A stretch of 15,797 nucleotides of DNA from Oscillospiraceae bacterium (GTDB taxonomy: Bacteria; Bacillota; Clostridia; Oscillospirales; Ruminococcaceae): the NCBI GenBank assembly GCA_029240015.1, contig JARBTU010000007.1:1-15797 (forward strand), given 5' to 3'. The translations under genes were made by a program, and so were the position numbers. This document shows, piece by piece, positions 8,247-14,951 of this stretch. The first letter of the stretch is position 1. Every line of letters starts with the position of its first letter. The notes under the pieces were generated by a model. That model worked only from the letters and a program-made list of their open reading frames with translations, made no database searches and was not told where the DNA came from.

Positions 8247-10703
8247 TTATATATTAATATCACCGTTGATATCTGCGAAAATGGTAATATTAGAAAGAGA
8301 TTTTTCTTTTCCGGACAATACAATCACATTTTTTAGAAAGTGTTTAAAATCTTTGTTTGCCCTGCATTTAATTATTATTCTGTATCGGTATTTATTATTC
8401 ATTTTATAAATACCTGCCTGTGTCGGGCCTAATACTTTGAGCGGAATATTGCCGTTTTCTTGCTTTGCCTGTTTTTTTAAGATGTCCAAAAACATCAAGG
8501 CGGCATATCTTGTCTTTACTTCATCCAGCCCTGAAAATCCGACAACGCAAATATCGCAAAACGGCGGATATAAAAGCGCTTTTCTGGATTCTATTTCATC
8601 CTGATAAAAAGCTTTATAATTTTGATTTGCGGCAAACTGGATAATATGATTTTCGGGGTTATACGTTTGGATCAGCGCCCTTCCTATTTTATCGCCTCGC
8701 CCGCTCCTTCCCACAACTTGAGTAATCAGCGAGAAAGTTCTTTCTGTCGATCGGAAGTCATTCGCATAAAGGGATTGGTCAGCGGAAAGCACGCCGACTA
8801 GGGTCACATTAGGAAAATCAAGTCCTTTGGCAATCATTTGGGTGCCAATCATAATATCAAATTCACCGTTTCCAAAGCTCTCAAAATTATTCTCAAATGC
8901 ATACCGCGAATATGTAGTATCCGTATCCATTCTTAAAATTCTTGCATTTGGATACAAAGTTTTCAGTTCATCTTCCACCCTTTGAGTCCCAAGTCCGGTG
9001 AACTTGATATGGGTACTTCCACAGCTTTCACATTTGGTAACAGGACTCCTTCCCTCTCCGCAATAGTGGCACATCATTTTGTTGTTCGCTTTATGATAAG
9101 TCATTGCCACACTGCAGTTTGGGCAGCAGACAACTTCCCCACAATCAATGCAGGTTGCAAATGTGTTGTATCCCCTGCGATTAAGTAAGAGGATAGACTG
9201 TTCGCCTTTTTCAAGATTATATTTAAGTTCAAAAGCAAGTTCCTGACTGATACAATGAACATAGCCCCTTGCTTCGTTGGTTTTCAAATCAACGATATGT
9301 ACCGCAGGCAATTTTGCATCGGAATATCTTTCGTTTAGTTCAAATAAGCTGTACTTGCCGATTTTAGAATGATAATAACTGTCTATGCTGGGAGTAGCAG
9401 AAGCCAAAAGCAACAGACAGTTGTTTTGAACACATCTGAACTTCGCAACATCACAAGCATGATAGCGTGGTGCATTTTCGCTTTTATAAGAAGTTTCTCC
9501 TTCTTCATCCATAATAATCAGTCCGACATTTTCAAACGGAGCAAAAACAGCACTTCTTGTTCCTACCACAATAGACGCTTCGTTTCGTTTGATTCGTTTC
9601 CATTCATCCAATTGTTCACCAAGAGATAAACCGGAGTGTAAGACAGCGACTTTTTGCCCAAATAAACTTTGAAATTTGGACACCATTTGAGGGGTCAAGG
9701 ATATTTCTGGAACAAGCATAATAGCTTGTTTTCCATCTGAAAGAACTTTTTCTATCAGTTTTAGGAAAATTTGCGTTTTTCCGCTTCCTGTTACTCCTTG
9801 AAGCAAAGAAACATGGGGCTGGTTTACTTGATAAAGCTCCGAAAGACCAGTAAAGATTTTTTGCTGATTGTCATCCAGAATAATTTGGCTTAAATCTTGC
9901 TGAACTGTGTTTTTAATCGGTTTTCTATACACTTCACGGTCAAAATATTCTATAACACCGTTTTTTTTAAGTGTTTTCAACACTGCCTCCGTCACTCCGC
10001 ACAGATAACAAGTTTCTTTTACAGCGGCAGCCCCCACTTGTTTCAGAAAGTTGATCACTTCTGTCTGCTTTTTAGAACATTTTATATTTTCTTCCTCAAA
10101 GAAAGGTGAGACACGAACCATTCTAATGGTCTGATCGGACACCTTACGTTTAAGGTCGTCGTTTTTTACCACAATTCCTTTTTGAATTAGGCTATCCACC
10201 ACTTTTTTTTTGGACGGATTGGTCGCTACTTCTAAAAACTTATCAACTTCAAACTCATTCTGAGCGGTCCTTAAAAAGTTCACAAGCCTTTCTTCATCTT
10301 CATTTAAGCAGGAAAAATCAATCGAAGCAAAATCTAATCCCAAACAGTAAGTAGGAATGATATGATAGTTAATTCCATTCGGCAAAACCGCTCTTACTGC
10401 ATCATAATAGGTGCAAAAAGTATTTGCAACCAAAAACTTAACAATATCTATCATCTGCTCAGTCAATAAAGGCTCATAATCAATGAGCGACACTATTCTT
10501 TTGAGTTTGCTGCAATCGCCTGCTTGTTCCACCGAAAAAACCATTGCTTGCTGCTTCTTATTAGAACGTCCAAAAGGTACCAGAACCCTTGCTCCGACTT
10601 TGATATCGTTTATATATTCTTCCGGAATCACATAACTAAAGAGCTTGTCAAAATGAAAAACAGTTTTATCAACAGCCAACATAGCTATCATTTGTTGTTT
10701 CAT
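8247..10703 (-). CDS. priA: Primosomal helicase PriA
   Basis: PriA recognises stalled or repaired replication forks and reloads the replisome. The N-terminal DNA-binding domain (about 8-110) is followed by a helicase core: Walker A GVTGSGKT (303-310), motif II DEEG (399-402), motif III SATP (435-438), motif V region GTQMIAKGLDF (620-630) and motif VI QVVGRSGRG (662-670). Eight zinc-binding cysteines, in four CxxC-like pairs, lie at 518, 521, 527, 530, 545, 548, 558 and 561. The length of 818 residues is normal for Firmicutes. A strong GGAGG precedes the ATG. The motif II residue normally His (DEEH) is Gly here, and PRYHACDVA has Cys where Arg is usual. The frame is intact, so I take it as functional. 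Confidence 0.97.
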   Translation of the reverse strand: MKQQMIAMLAVDKTVFHFDKLFSYVIPEEYINDIKVGARVLVPFGRSNKKQQAMVFSVEQAGDCSKLKRIVSLIDYEPLLTEQMIDIVKFLVANTFCTYYDAVRAVLPNGINYHIIPTYCLGLDFASIDFSCLNEDEERLVNFLRTAQNEFEVDKFLEVATNPSKKKVVDSLIQKGIVVKNDDLKRKVSDQTIRMVRVSPFFEEENIKCSKKQTEVINFLKQVGAAAVKETCYLCGVTEAVLKTLKKNGVIEYFDREVYRKPIKNTVQQDLSQIILDDNQQKIFTGLSELYQVNQPHVSLLQGVTGSGKTQIFLKLIEKVLSDGKQAIMLVPEISLTPQMVSKFQSLFGQKVAVLHSGLSLGEQLDEWKRIKRNEASIVVGTRSAVFAPFENVGLIIMDEEGETSYKSENAPRYHACDVAKFRCVQNNCLLLLASATPSIDSYYHSKIGKYSLFELNERYSDAKLPAVHIVDLKTNEARGYVHCISQELAFELKYNLEKGEQSILLLNRRGYNTFATCIDCGEVVCCPNCSVAMTYHKANNKMMCHYCGEGRSPVTKCESCGSTHIKFTGLGTQRVEDELKTLYPNARILRMDTDTTYSRYAFENNFESFGNGEFDIMIGTQMIAKGLDFPNVTLVGVLSADQSLYANDFRSTERTFSLITQVVGRSGRGDKIGRALIQTYNPENHIIQFAANQNYKAFYQDEIESRKALLYPPFCDICVVGFSGLDEVKTRYAALMFLDILKKQAKQENGNIPLKVLGPTQAGIYKMNNKYRYRIIIKCRANKDFKHFLKNVIVLSGKEKSLSNITIFADINGDINI

Positions 10704-10732
10704 GACAACCTCCTCTAGTTTGTTATATCTAT

Positions 10733-11935
10733 TTATTTAGATTGAAATAAACAAAACAACTCGTCGATAATGATTTCGGCAAGTTCTGTTTTGAGCATTT
10801 TCGGTAAGGTTTTCGCACCTTCCGCTGTGATAATAGTTGCTATGTTTGTTTCCGTATTAAAGCCTGCACCGTCATTTTTCAAATTGTTGGCTATAATCAT
10901 ATCCGCATTTTTGGACTCAAGTTTTTTCGTTGAATTTTCAAGCAAATTCTGCGTTTCCATGGAAAATCCGCAAACTACTTGATTTTGCTTTTTATGTTGA
11001 CCGATATAAGAAAGAATGTCTTGGTTTTTAATCAGTTCAAGTGTGAGGTTTCCATCTTGTTTTTTTATTTTTTCCTGGGAAATATTTTTCGGCTTATAAT
11101 CTCCAACTGCTGCGGACTTAATAATGATATTGTTATTTTTAAAAGTTTTTTTGACCTCTTCGAACATTTCATCGGCGCTGAAGACATCAATCCTTTTTAC
11201 ACCCAATGGGGTTATAAGGTTTGTTTTGCCGCTGATTAAAGTGACATTGGCACCTTTTAATGCAGCAATTTTTGCGAGTGCAAAGCCCATCTTCCCACTT
11301 GAATGATTTGTGATGTATCGTACAGGGTCAAGTGCTTCACCGGTAGGTCCCGCTGTAATGAGTATATTTATGCCAGCCAAACTTTTTTCAAAGCTGAGCT
11401 CATGCTGCAGAATGTCATATAACGCGTCTATTGTCGGGAGTCTTCCCTTTCCGACATCCTTGCACGCTAACACCCCTTCGTCCGGCTCAAGTATTTGAAA
11501 ACCATATTTCTTAAGGGTTTTGATATTATTCTGCGTAATCTCATTTTCATACATGGCTGTGTTCATAGAGGGAGCAATGATTTTAAGACATTTCGCTGCC
11601 AAAACGGTAGTTGTCAGCATATCATCTGCTAAACCATGAGCCAGTTTAGCAATCACGTTGGCTGTTGCAGGTGCAATTAAGAACGCATCTGCCTTTTGTG
11701 CCAAAGAAACATGCTTTACATCCCATTCAAAGTTCCTGTCAAAGGTGTCTAAGATACACTTATTCCCCGTGAGTGTTTCAAAGGTAAGTGGAGTAATAAA
11801 TTCCGTTGCGTTTTTTGTCATGATCACATGGGTGTTGCATCCCTCTTTGGAAAGGCGGCTTGCTAAGTCAGCCATTTTATATGCCGCAATTCCACCCGTA
11901 ACCCCCAGCACAACCGTTTTGCCTTTAAGTGTCAT
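10733..11935 (-). CDS. coaBC: Bifunctional phosphopantothenoylcysteine decarboxylase / phosphopantothenate-cysteine ligase
   Basis: This fused enzyme joins cysteine to 4'-phosphopantothenate (CoaB, C-terminal) and decarboxylates the product (CoaC, N-terminal, FMN-dependent) on the way to coenzyme A. Using the ATG at 11933-11935, CoaC active-site residues fall at H75 (VKHVS), N125 (PSMN) and C158 (ACKD), and CoaB residues at N210 (ITNHSSGK) and K289. These are the positions known from E. coli Dfp, which supports the start choice. A TTG two codons earlier is possible, but it abuts the ribosome binding site AAGAGGGG, which is correctly spaced (six bases) only for the ATG. The product is 400 residues. 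It sits 34 nt after rpoZ and 29 nt before priA. Confidence 0.98.
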   Translation of the reverse strand: MTLKGKTVVLGVTGGIAAYKMADLASRLSKEGCNTHVIMTKNATEFITPLTFETLTGNKCILDTFDRNFEWDVKHVSLAQKADAFLIAPATANVIAKLAHGLADDMLTTTVLAAKCLKIIAPSMNTAMYENEITQNNIKTLKKYGFQILEPDEGVLACKDVGKGRLPTIDALYDILQHELSFEKSLAGINILITAGPTGEALDPVRYITNHSSGKMGFALAKIAALKGANVTLISGKTNLITPLGVKRIDVFSADEMFEEVKKTFKNNNIIIKSAAVGDYKPKNISQEKIKKQDGNLTLELIKNQDILSYIGQHKKQNQVVCGFSMETQNLLENSTKKLESKNADMIIANNLKNDGAGFNTETNIATIITAEGAKTLPKMLKTELAEIIIDELFCLFQSK

Positions 11936-11969
11936 AGACAACCCCTCTTCTTCGACCTGAAATTTATGC

Positions 11970-12185
11970 TTATTCTATGTTTAATCCGATATCCGCTTGT
12001 TCAATAAGTTTGTATTTTCCTTTTGCAAATTCATCAACCGCAATTTTTACGGGCTTTTCGGTCATTAATATACCGTTAATCTCGGCTTCAACTGCGATAT
12101 CTCTTGCTCTTTTCGCAACCGCAACAACTAAGGAATAATAACTTTCATTCTTTTTTAAAATCTCACTAATTGCTGGTCTATGCAT
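11970..12185 (-). CDS. rpoZ: RNA polymerase omega subunit
   Basis: Omega is a small RNA polymerase subunit that binds the beta' subunit and helps assembly. The 71-residue protein shows the family core: RPAISEIL near the start, then SYYSLVVAVAKRARDIA (about 15-31), and a C-terminal half with KPVKIAVDEFAKGKY. The length is typical of Firmicutes. Its ATG overlaps the last eight bases of gmk (ATGCATAG), with GAGGTG upstream as ribosome binding site, so translation is likely coupled. The gmk-rpoZ pairing is widely conserved. Confidence 0.96.
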   Translation of the reverse strand: MHRPAISEILKKNESYYSLVVAVAKRARDIAVEAEINGILMTEKPVKIAVDEFAKGKYKLIEQADIGLNIE

Positions 12186-12789
12186 AATTTAACACCTCAT
12201 CAATAAATTTTTTCATTTTGTTCTTACTGTTTTTGTTTGCTAAGATAATGGCGCGCAGTTTTTCCACTGCATCAGAAACGGTGTCATTAACAACGACATA
12301 GTCATACTCATATGCTAAGTTGATTTCGCAGATTGCAGTGCTAAGTCTTTTTTCGACCGTTTCCAAATCTTCGGTCTTCCTGTCGGTAAGCCTTCTTCTT
12401 AGTTCCGGCATACTTGGAGGCATGATAAACACAAAAATGGCTTCCGGACATTTTTCTTTTATTTGCATAGCACCTTGAGTCTCAATTTCCAAAATAACGT
12501 CTTTTCCCATTTCAAGTTTTTGATACACTTCATCTTTGGGTGTTCCGTAATAATTATCACAGTAACAAGCATACTCAAGCATTCCGTCATTTTTTATTCT
12601 ATCCAAAAAATCCTGTTTTTCTAAAAAATAATAATGTTCTCCGTGATTTTCTCGTTCTCTTGGTGATCTGGTCGTTGCTGATATGGAGTAAAATAAATTA
12701 TCATCGGTTCTGAGCAATTGTTTCAAAACCGTCCCTTTACCGCTTCCTGAAGGTCCCGACACAACAATTAAAAGTCCTTTGTTATTCAT
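12178..12789 (-). CDS. gmk: Guanylate kinase
   Basis: Gmk phosphorylates GMP to GDP using ATP, and so supplies GTP and (p)ppGpp precursors. From the chosen ATG (12787-12789) the P-loop GPSGSGKGT is at residues 12-20, the GMP-binding region with ATTRSPRERE is at about 38-47, and EIETQGAMQIK is at about 101-111. The 203-residue length matches the family. Longer in-frame starts exist up to 12843, but they would add 18 residues of remA-overlapping sequence with no family resemblance. The chosen start overlaps the remA stop by eight bases (ATGAATAA), the same geometry as gmk/rpoZ. The Shine-Dalgarno is modest (GAGG about 12 bases upstream), which suggests coupling to remA translation. Confidence 0.97.
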   Translation of the reverse strand: MNNKGLLIVVSGPSGSGKGTVLKQLLRTDDNLFYSISATTRSPRERENHGEHYYFLEKQDFLDRIKNDGMLEYACYCDNYYGTPKDEVYQKLEMGKDVILEIETQGAMQIKEKCPEAIFVFIMPPSMPELRRRLTDRKTEDLETVEKRLSTAICEINLAYEYDYVVVNDTVSDAVEKLRAIILANKNSKNKMKKFIDEVLNYA

Positions 12790-13054
12790 CTTCGTTCTCA
12801 TCCTCGGCAACATCGTCATACTGATCCACAAGCCTGTTAGCAACCGTTTCGGGCTGAACAGCAGACAGAATCACATGATCGGAATCAGTAACTATAACCG
12901 CTCTGGTTCGCCTCCCGTAGGTGGCATCTATGAGATATCCTTTATCCCTTGCATCTTGAATAATTCTTTTAATCGGAGCAGATTCCGGACTGACAATCGC
13001 AATCAATCTGTTGGCGGAAACCATGTTACCAAAACCAATGTTTATAAGCTTCAT
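12782..13054 (-). CDS. remA: Extracellular matrix regulator RemA (DUF370)
   Basis: RemA is a small DNA-binding regulator. In Bacillus subtilis it activates biofilm matrix and osmoprotection genes; in clostridia the target set is less well known. The family signature is clear: KLINIGFGNMVSANRLIAI (2-20), then SAPIKRIIQDAR and ATYGRRTRAV (44-53), whose basic residues are typical of the DNA-contact region. The 90-residue length includes a short acidic tail (DDVAEDENEDE). I use the ATG at 13052-13054, five bases after GGAGG (13060-13064). The earlier in-frame ATG (13064-13066) overlaps that Shine-Dalgarno. The position between yicC and gmk is the conserved Firmicutes arrangement. Confidence 0.95.
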   Translation of the reverse strand: MKLINIGFGNMVSANRLIAIVSPESAPIKRIIQDARDKGYLIDATYGRRTRAVIVTDSDHVILSAVQPETVANRLVDQYDDVAEDENEDE

Positions 13055-13082
13055 AAAAACCTCCATTATTTAAACGTTCAAA

Positions 13083-13961
13083 TTATTCGATATTTTGAAT
13101 CTGTTCTCTTATTTTCTCAATTTCGGCTTTCACGTTCACAACGTGATATGCAATCTCAATGTCCTGCGCTTTGGAACCTATCGTATTAATCTCACGATTC
13201 AGTTCCTGAACAATGAAATCAAGTTTTCTTCCGATGCTGTCTGCACTTTGAAGCATCGTATCTATTTGCTTTAAGTGACTTCTTAGCCTGACCGTTTCCT
13301 CATCAATCCCAACTTTTTCAGCAAAAATCGCTGATTCCATCAAGATTCGTTGCTCGTCTATTTTAGTATCCGAAAGAATATCCATCATTTTATTATACAG
13401 TCTTTCTCTGTATTCTTTTACTGTTTGAGGGGAACGCTCTTCAATCTTCTCTACGATTTGTTCAATCGTATTAAGCCTTGATTTTACATCCTCTTTCATC
13501 TTTTGCCCTTCGGTAACGCGCATGTCAATAAAATCCTGAAGCGCTTTTGTTGCAACAATTTTCACACTGTTCCAGATCACTTCGACATCTTCAACCGCTT
13601 TTCTTACATTGAAAATATCGTTCAGTCTAGACACGGTACTTAAGGATAAATCATCATTTAAATCAAATTCTTTGCTGATTCCCCTCAAAGCGTCCACATA
13701 TCCACTTGCCAAAGATTTGTTAATCTCTACCTCGGCATCTTTTCCTTCAACAGTATAAACGCTCACGCTCACGTCAATTTTTCCGCGGCTGACTTCTTGC
13801 TGAACAAAAGATTTTAGCTTTTCTTCCAAATATCCGTAAACTCTTGGAACTCTTGATGAAAATTCAAAATATCTATGGTTAACCGATTTTATTTCGACTA
13901 ATATGTCCCTGCCGTCAATAATTTGTTGAAATCTTCCATAACCAGTCATGCTTTTTATCAT
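13083..13961 (-). CDS. yicC: YicC/YloC-family endoribonuclease
   Basis: The YicC/YloC family is known as an endoribonuclease involved in small-RNA and mRNA turnover. The N-terminus MIKSMTGYGRF and the C-terminal block QELNREINTIGSKAQDIEI are diagnostic. The middle is largely helical and charged. From the ATG at 13959-13961 the product is 292 residues, the family's usual length. The frame is open for 27 more codons upstream to an ATG at 14042, but that extension shows no family similarity. An AAGGGA about ten bases upstream is a mediocre ribosome binding site for the chosen start. It is the first gene of the leftward operon, about 95 nt downstream of the predicted transcription start. Confidence 0.94.
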   Translation of the reverse strand: MIKSMTGYGRFQQIIDGRDILVEIKSVNHRYFEFSSRVPRVYGYLEEKLKSFVQQEVSRGKIDVSVSVYTVEGKDAEVEINKSLASGYVDALRGISKEFDLNDDLSLSTVSRLNDIFNVRKAVEDVEVIWNSVKIVATKALQDFIDMRVTEGQKMKEDVKSRLNTIEQIVEKIEERSPQTVKEYRERLYNKMMDILSDTKIDEQRILMESAIFAEKVGIDEETVRLRSHLKQIDTMLQSADSIGRKLDFIVQELNREINTIGSKAQDIEIAYHVVNVKAEIEKIREQIQNIE

Positions 13962-14061
13962 AATGCCAGTTTCCCTTCTATTGCCTGATAGCTTTACGTA
14001 TAGTCTTTCTGCCTTATGGCGGAATTTAGCCAGACCATTCATAAATTTTATTTATTATTAT

Positions 14062-14090
14062 ATATTAACATTTTTAACACCTTTTTGCAA
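14062..14090 (-). promoter_or_regulatory. Candidate sigma-A promoter of the yicC operon
   Basis: On the minus strand a -35-like TTGCAA (14085-14090) and a -10-like TAATAT (14062-14067) are separated by exactly 17 bases. The predicted start of transcription is near 14055, about 95 nt before the yicC ATG. A TATAAT also occurs at 14057-14062 but is too far from TTGCAA. This is inferred from consensus match only, in very AT-rich DNA where chance matches are common. Confidence 0.5.
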
Positions 14091-14133
14091 CTTTTAGGCT
14101 AGAAAAATTATTGTTGGATTTCTAATTTTTGTA

Positions 14134-14163
14134 TTATCAAAATTTTACAAATTAACATATAAT
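14134..14163 (+). promoter_or_regulatory. Candidate promoter of the Cys-rich gene
   Basis: A perfect TATAAT (14158-14163) lies 18 bases after TTATCA (14134-14139, four of six matches to TTGACA), consistent with sigma-A. The same bases form CATATAAT (14156-14163), one change from the mother-cell sigma-E -10 element CATACAAT, so a sporulation promoter is an alternative. The leader to the ATG at 14284 would be about 115 nt. The sequence does not decide between the two. Confidence 0.4.
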
Positions 14164-14248
14164 GTTGTAGGTTTACAATACCCCTTTGTAAGACTTATGT
14201 AAATAAAAATTTTTAAATATTATGTTCACTTGTTTTTATTTTAAATAA

Positions 14249-14264
14249 TCACATGCAAATGTGA
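14249..14264 (+). promoter_or_regulatory. Small palindrome / GNRA hairpin before the RBS
   Basis: TCACAT and ATGTGA form a perfect six-base inverted repeat around GCAA, which is a GNRA tetraloop in RNA. It ends six bases before the AGGAG ribosome binding site (14271-14275) of the Cys-rich gene. It could be an mRNA-stabilising or translation-modulating hairpin, or a protein binding site at the DNA level. It is short, and its role is unproven. Confidence 0.35.
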
Positions 14265-14283
14265 ATGAACAGGAGTAAATATT

Positions 14284-14631
14284 ATGCAATGTAACAATAG
14301 TTTAAATGAATGTTTAAACGAAAAATCTGAGGGAGTATCTTTTGTTGATGCGAATTATTCATATAACAGATCTTGCTCACGTAACCAAAGATCTTGTTCA
14401 TGCAATGGCGGTTCAAACTCAAACTCTTCTAATTCAAGCAATCAACCAAACAGAAATTGTTGCCCAATAGACAAACGCTGCGATAATTTCTCTGATACAA
14501 GAGTTTGCTGCGACCCGGACGGTTGCTGTGCAAGATACCCTTGCAGGTGCAGAGACAACTTCTGGCCTGAATTCAGTCATCCTCGTTGGTTGTCATGCCA
14601 ACAGCTTTATTGTAATTGTAATAATAATTAA
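14284..14631 (+). CDS. Cysteine-rich hypothetical protein (115 aa)
   Basis: I do not recognise this protein. It has 115 residues, 17 of them Cys, and is rich in Asn, Ser and Arg. It has no signal peptide or membrane segment. The N-terminal 25 residues are ordinary. Then come a short duplication (RSCSR / RSCSC, 29-40), a Ser/Asn linker (41-58), and a Cys cluster with CC pairs at 59-60, 75-76 and 81-82. The motif C-x4-C-x-C occurs twice, at 82/87/89 and 105/110/112, each time with Tyr in the spacer. AGGAG (14271-14275) is eight bases before the ATG, which supports real translation. It is the only plus-strand gene, divergent from yicC and convergent with the DUF3006 gene. By composition it could be a disulfide-linked spore coat or exosporium protein, or a metal-binding protein; both are guesses. 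Confidence 0.75.
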   Translation: MQCNNSLNECLNEKSEGVSFVDANYSYNRSCSRNQRSCSCNGGSNSNSSNSSNQPNRNCCPIDKRCDNFSDTRVCCDPDGCCARYPCRCRDNFWPEFSHPRWLSCQQLYCNCNNN

Positions 14632-14659
14632 TCTCGCTTTAACTAAAGATAAAAAATGA

Positions 14660-14701
14660 ACAATCAGCACAGGTTCGCAACCGCGGGCCTGTGCTGATTG
14701 T
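14660..14701 (-). terminator. Strong hairpin terminator of the MBL/DUF3006 unit
   Basis: ACAATCAGCACAGG (14660-14673) pairs perfectly over 14 bases with CCTGTGCTGATTGT (14688-14701). The stem can extend five more pairs, two of them G-U, to an AACC loop. On the minus strand it is followed by TCATTTTTT, so it should terminate leftward transcription 22 bases past the DUF3006 stop codon. On the plus strand no T run follows, so termination of the Cys-rich transcript here is possible but less certain. Confidence 0.75.
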
Positions 14702-14722
14702 GTTGCATGGCAAATCAGCCTT

Positions 14723-14935
14723 TTATTCAAATAGTTGGTTTTGAAGATTGATGACCTGTTGCTTCCTTAAATCAGTTTCTTTTTTATCAATGTAAAAATT
14801 ATCGTTATGATCTTTTTTAATCACATCGCCGACGCAGATTTCTTTTGGGAGAATTTCAAGCGGGATGTCATGCATTGATTTCTTTTCATCTTCGCAAACA
14901 GCAAAAGTTTCTTCAATTTTATCGACAATATACAT
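14723..14935 (-). CDS. DUF3006 domain protein
   Basis: A 70-residue cytoplasmic-looking protein with the DUF3006 pattern: it opens MYIVDKIEETFAVCED, has a central DIPLEILP (about 23-30) and GDVIKKD, and closes with a basic/acidic helix after YIDKKETDLRKQQ. The biochemical role of DUF3006 is unknown. GGAGGA lies five bases before the ATG. It begins 16 bases after the stop codon of the metallo-beta-lactamase-fold gene. DUF3006 genes are commonly found beside ComEC-type MBL genes in Firmicutes, so a shared process is likely, but the sequence does not show what it is. Confidence 0.85.
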   Translation of the reverse strand: MYIVDKIEETFAVCEDEKKSMHDIPLEILPKEICVGDVIKKDHNDNFYIDKKETDLRKQQVINLQNQLFE

Positions 14936-14951
14936 GTTCTTCCTCCGCTTT

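Noticed and set aside
7939..8409. A 156-codon open frame on the plus strand
   Set aside because: It lies wholly antisense to def, the short gap, and the 3' end of priA, which are certain genes. Its translation has no recognisable family pattern and it has no clear ribosome binding site.
12779..13189. A 136-codon open frame on the plus strand
   Set aside because: It is antisense to gmk's start, all of remA and the end of yicC, and its composition looks like a shadow of those coding sequences.
13962..14042. 27-residue N-terminal extension of YicC
   Set aside because: The family begins at MIKSMTGYG. The extension has no similarity to the family and would begin close to the predicted promoter, though the ribosome site for the inner start is only moderate.
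14284..14631. Cys-rich protein as a RiPP precursor (for example a SCIFF-type peptide)
   Set aside because: No radical SAM maturase, transporter or peptidase lies beside it. The only radical SAM gene present is rlmN, about 9 kb away and clearly an rRNA methyltransferase. The length and Cys spacing do not match SCIFF.
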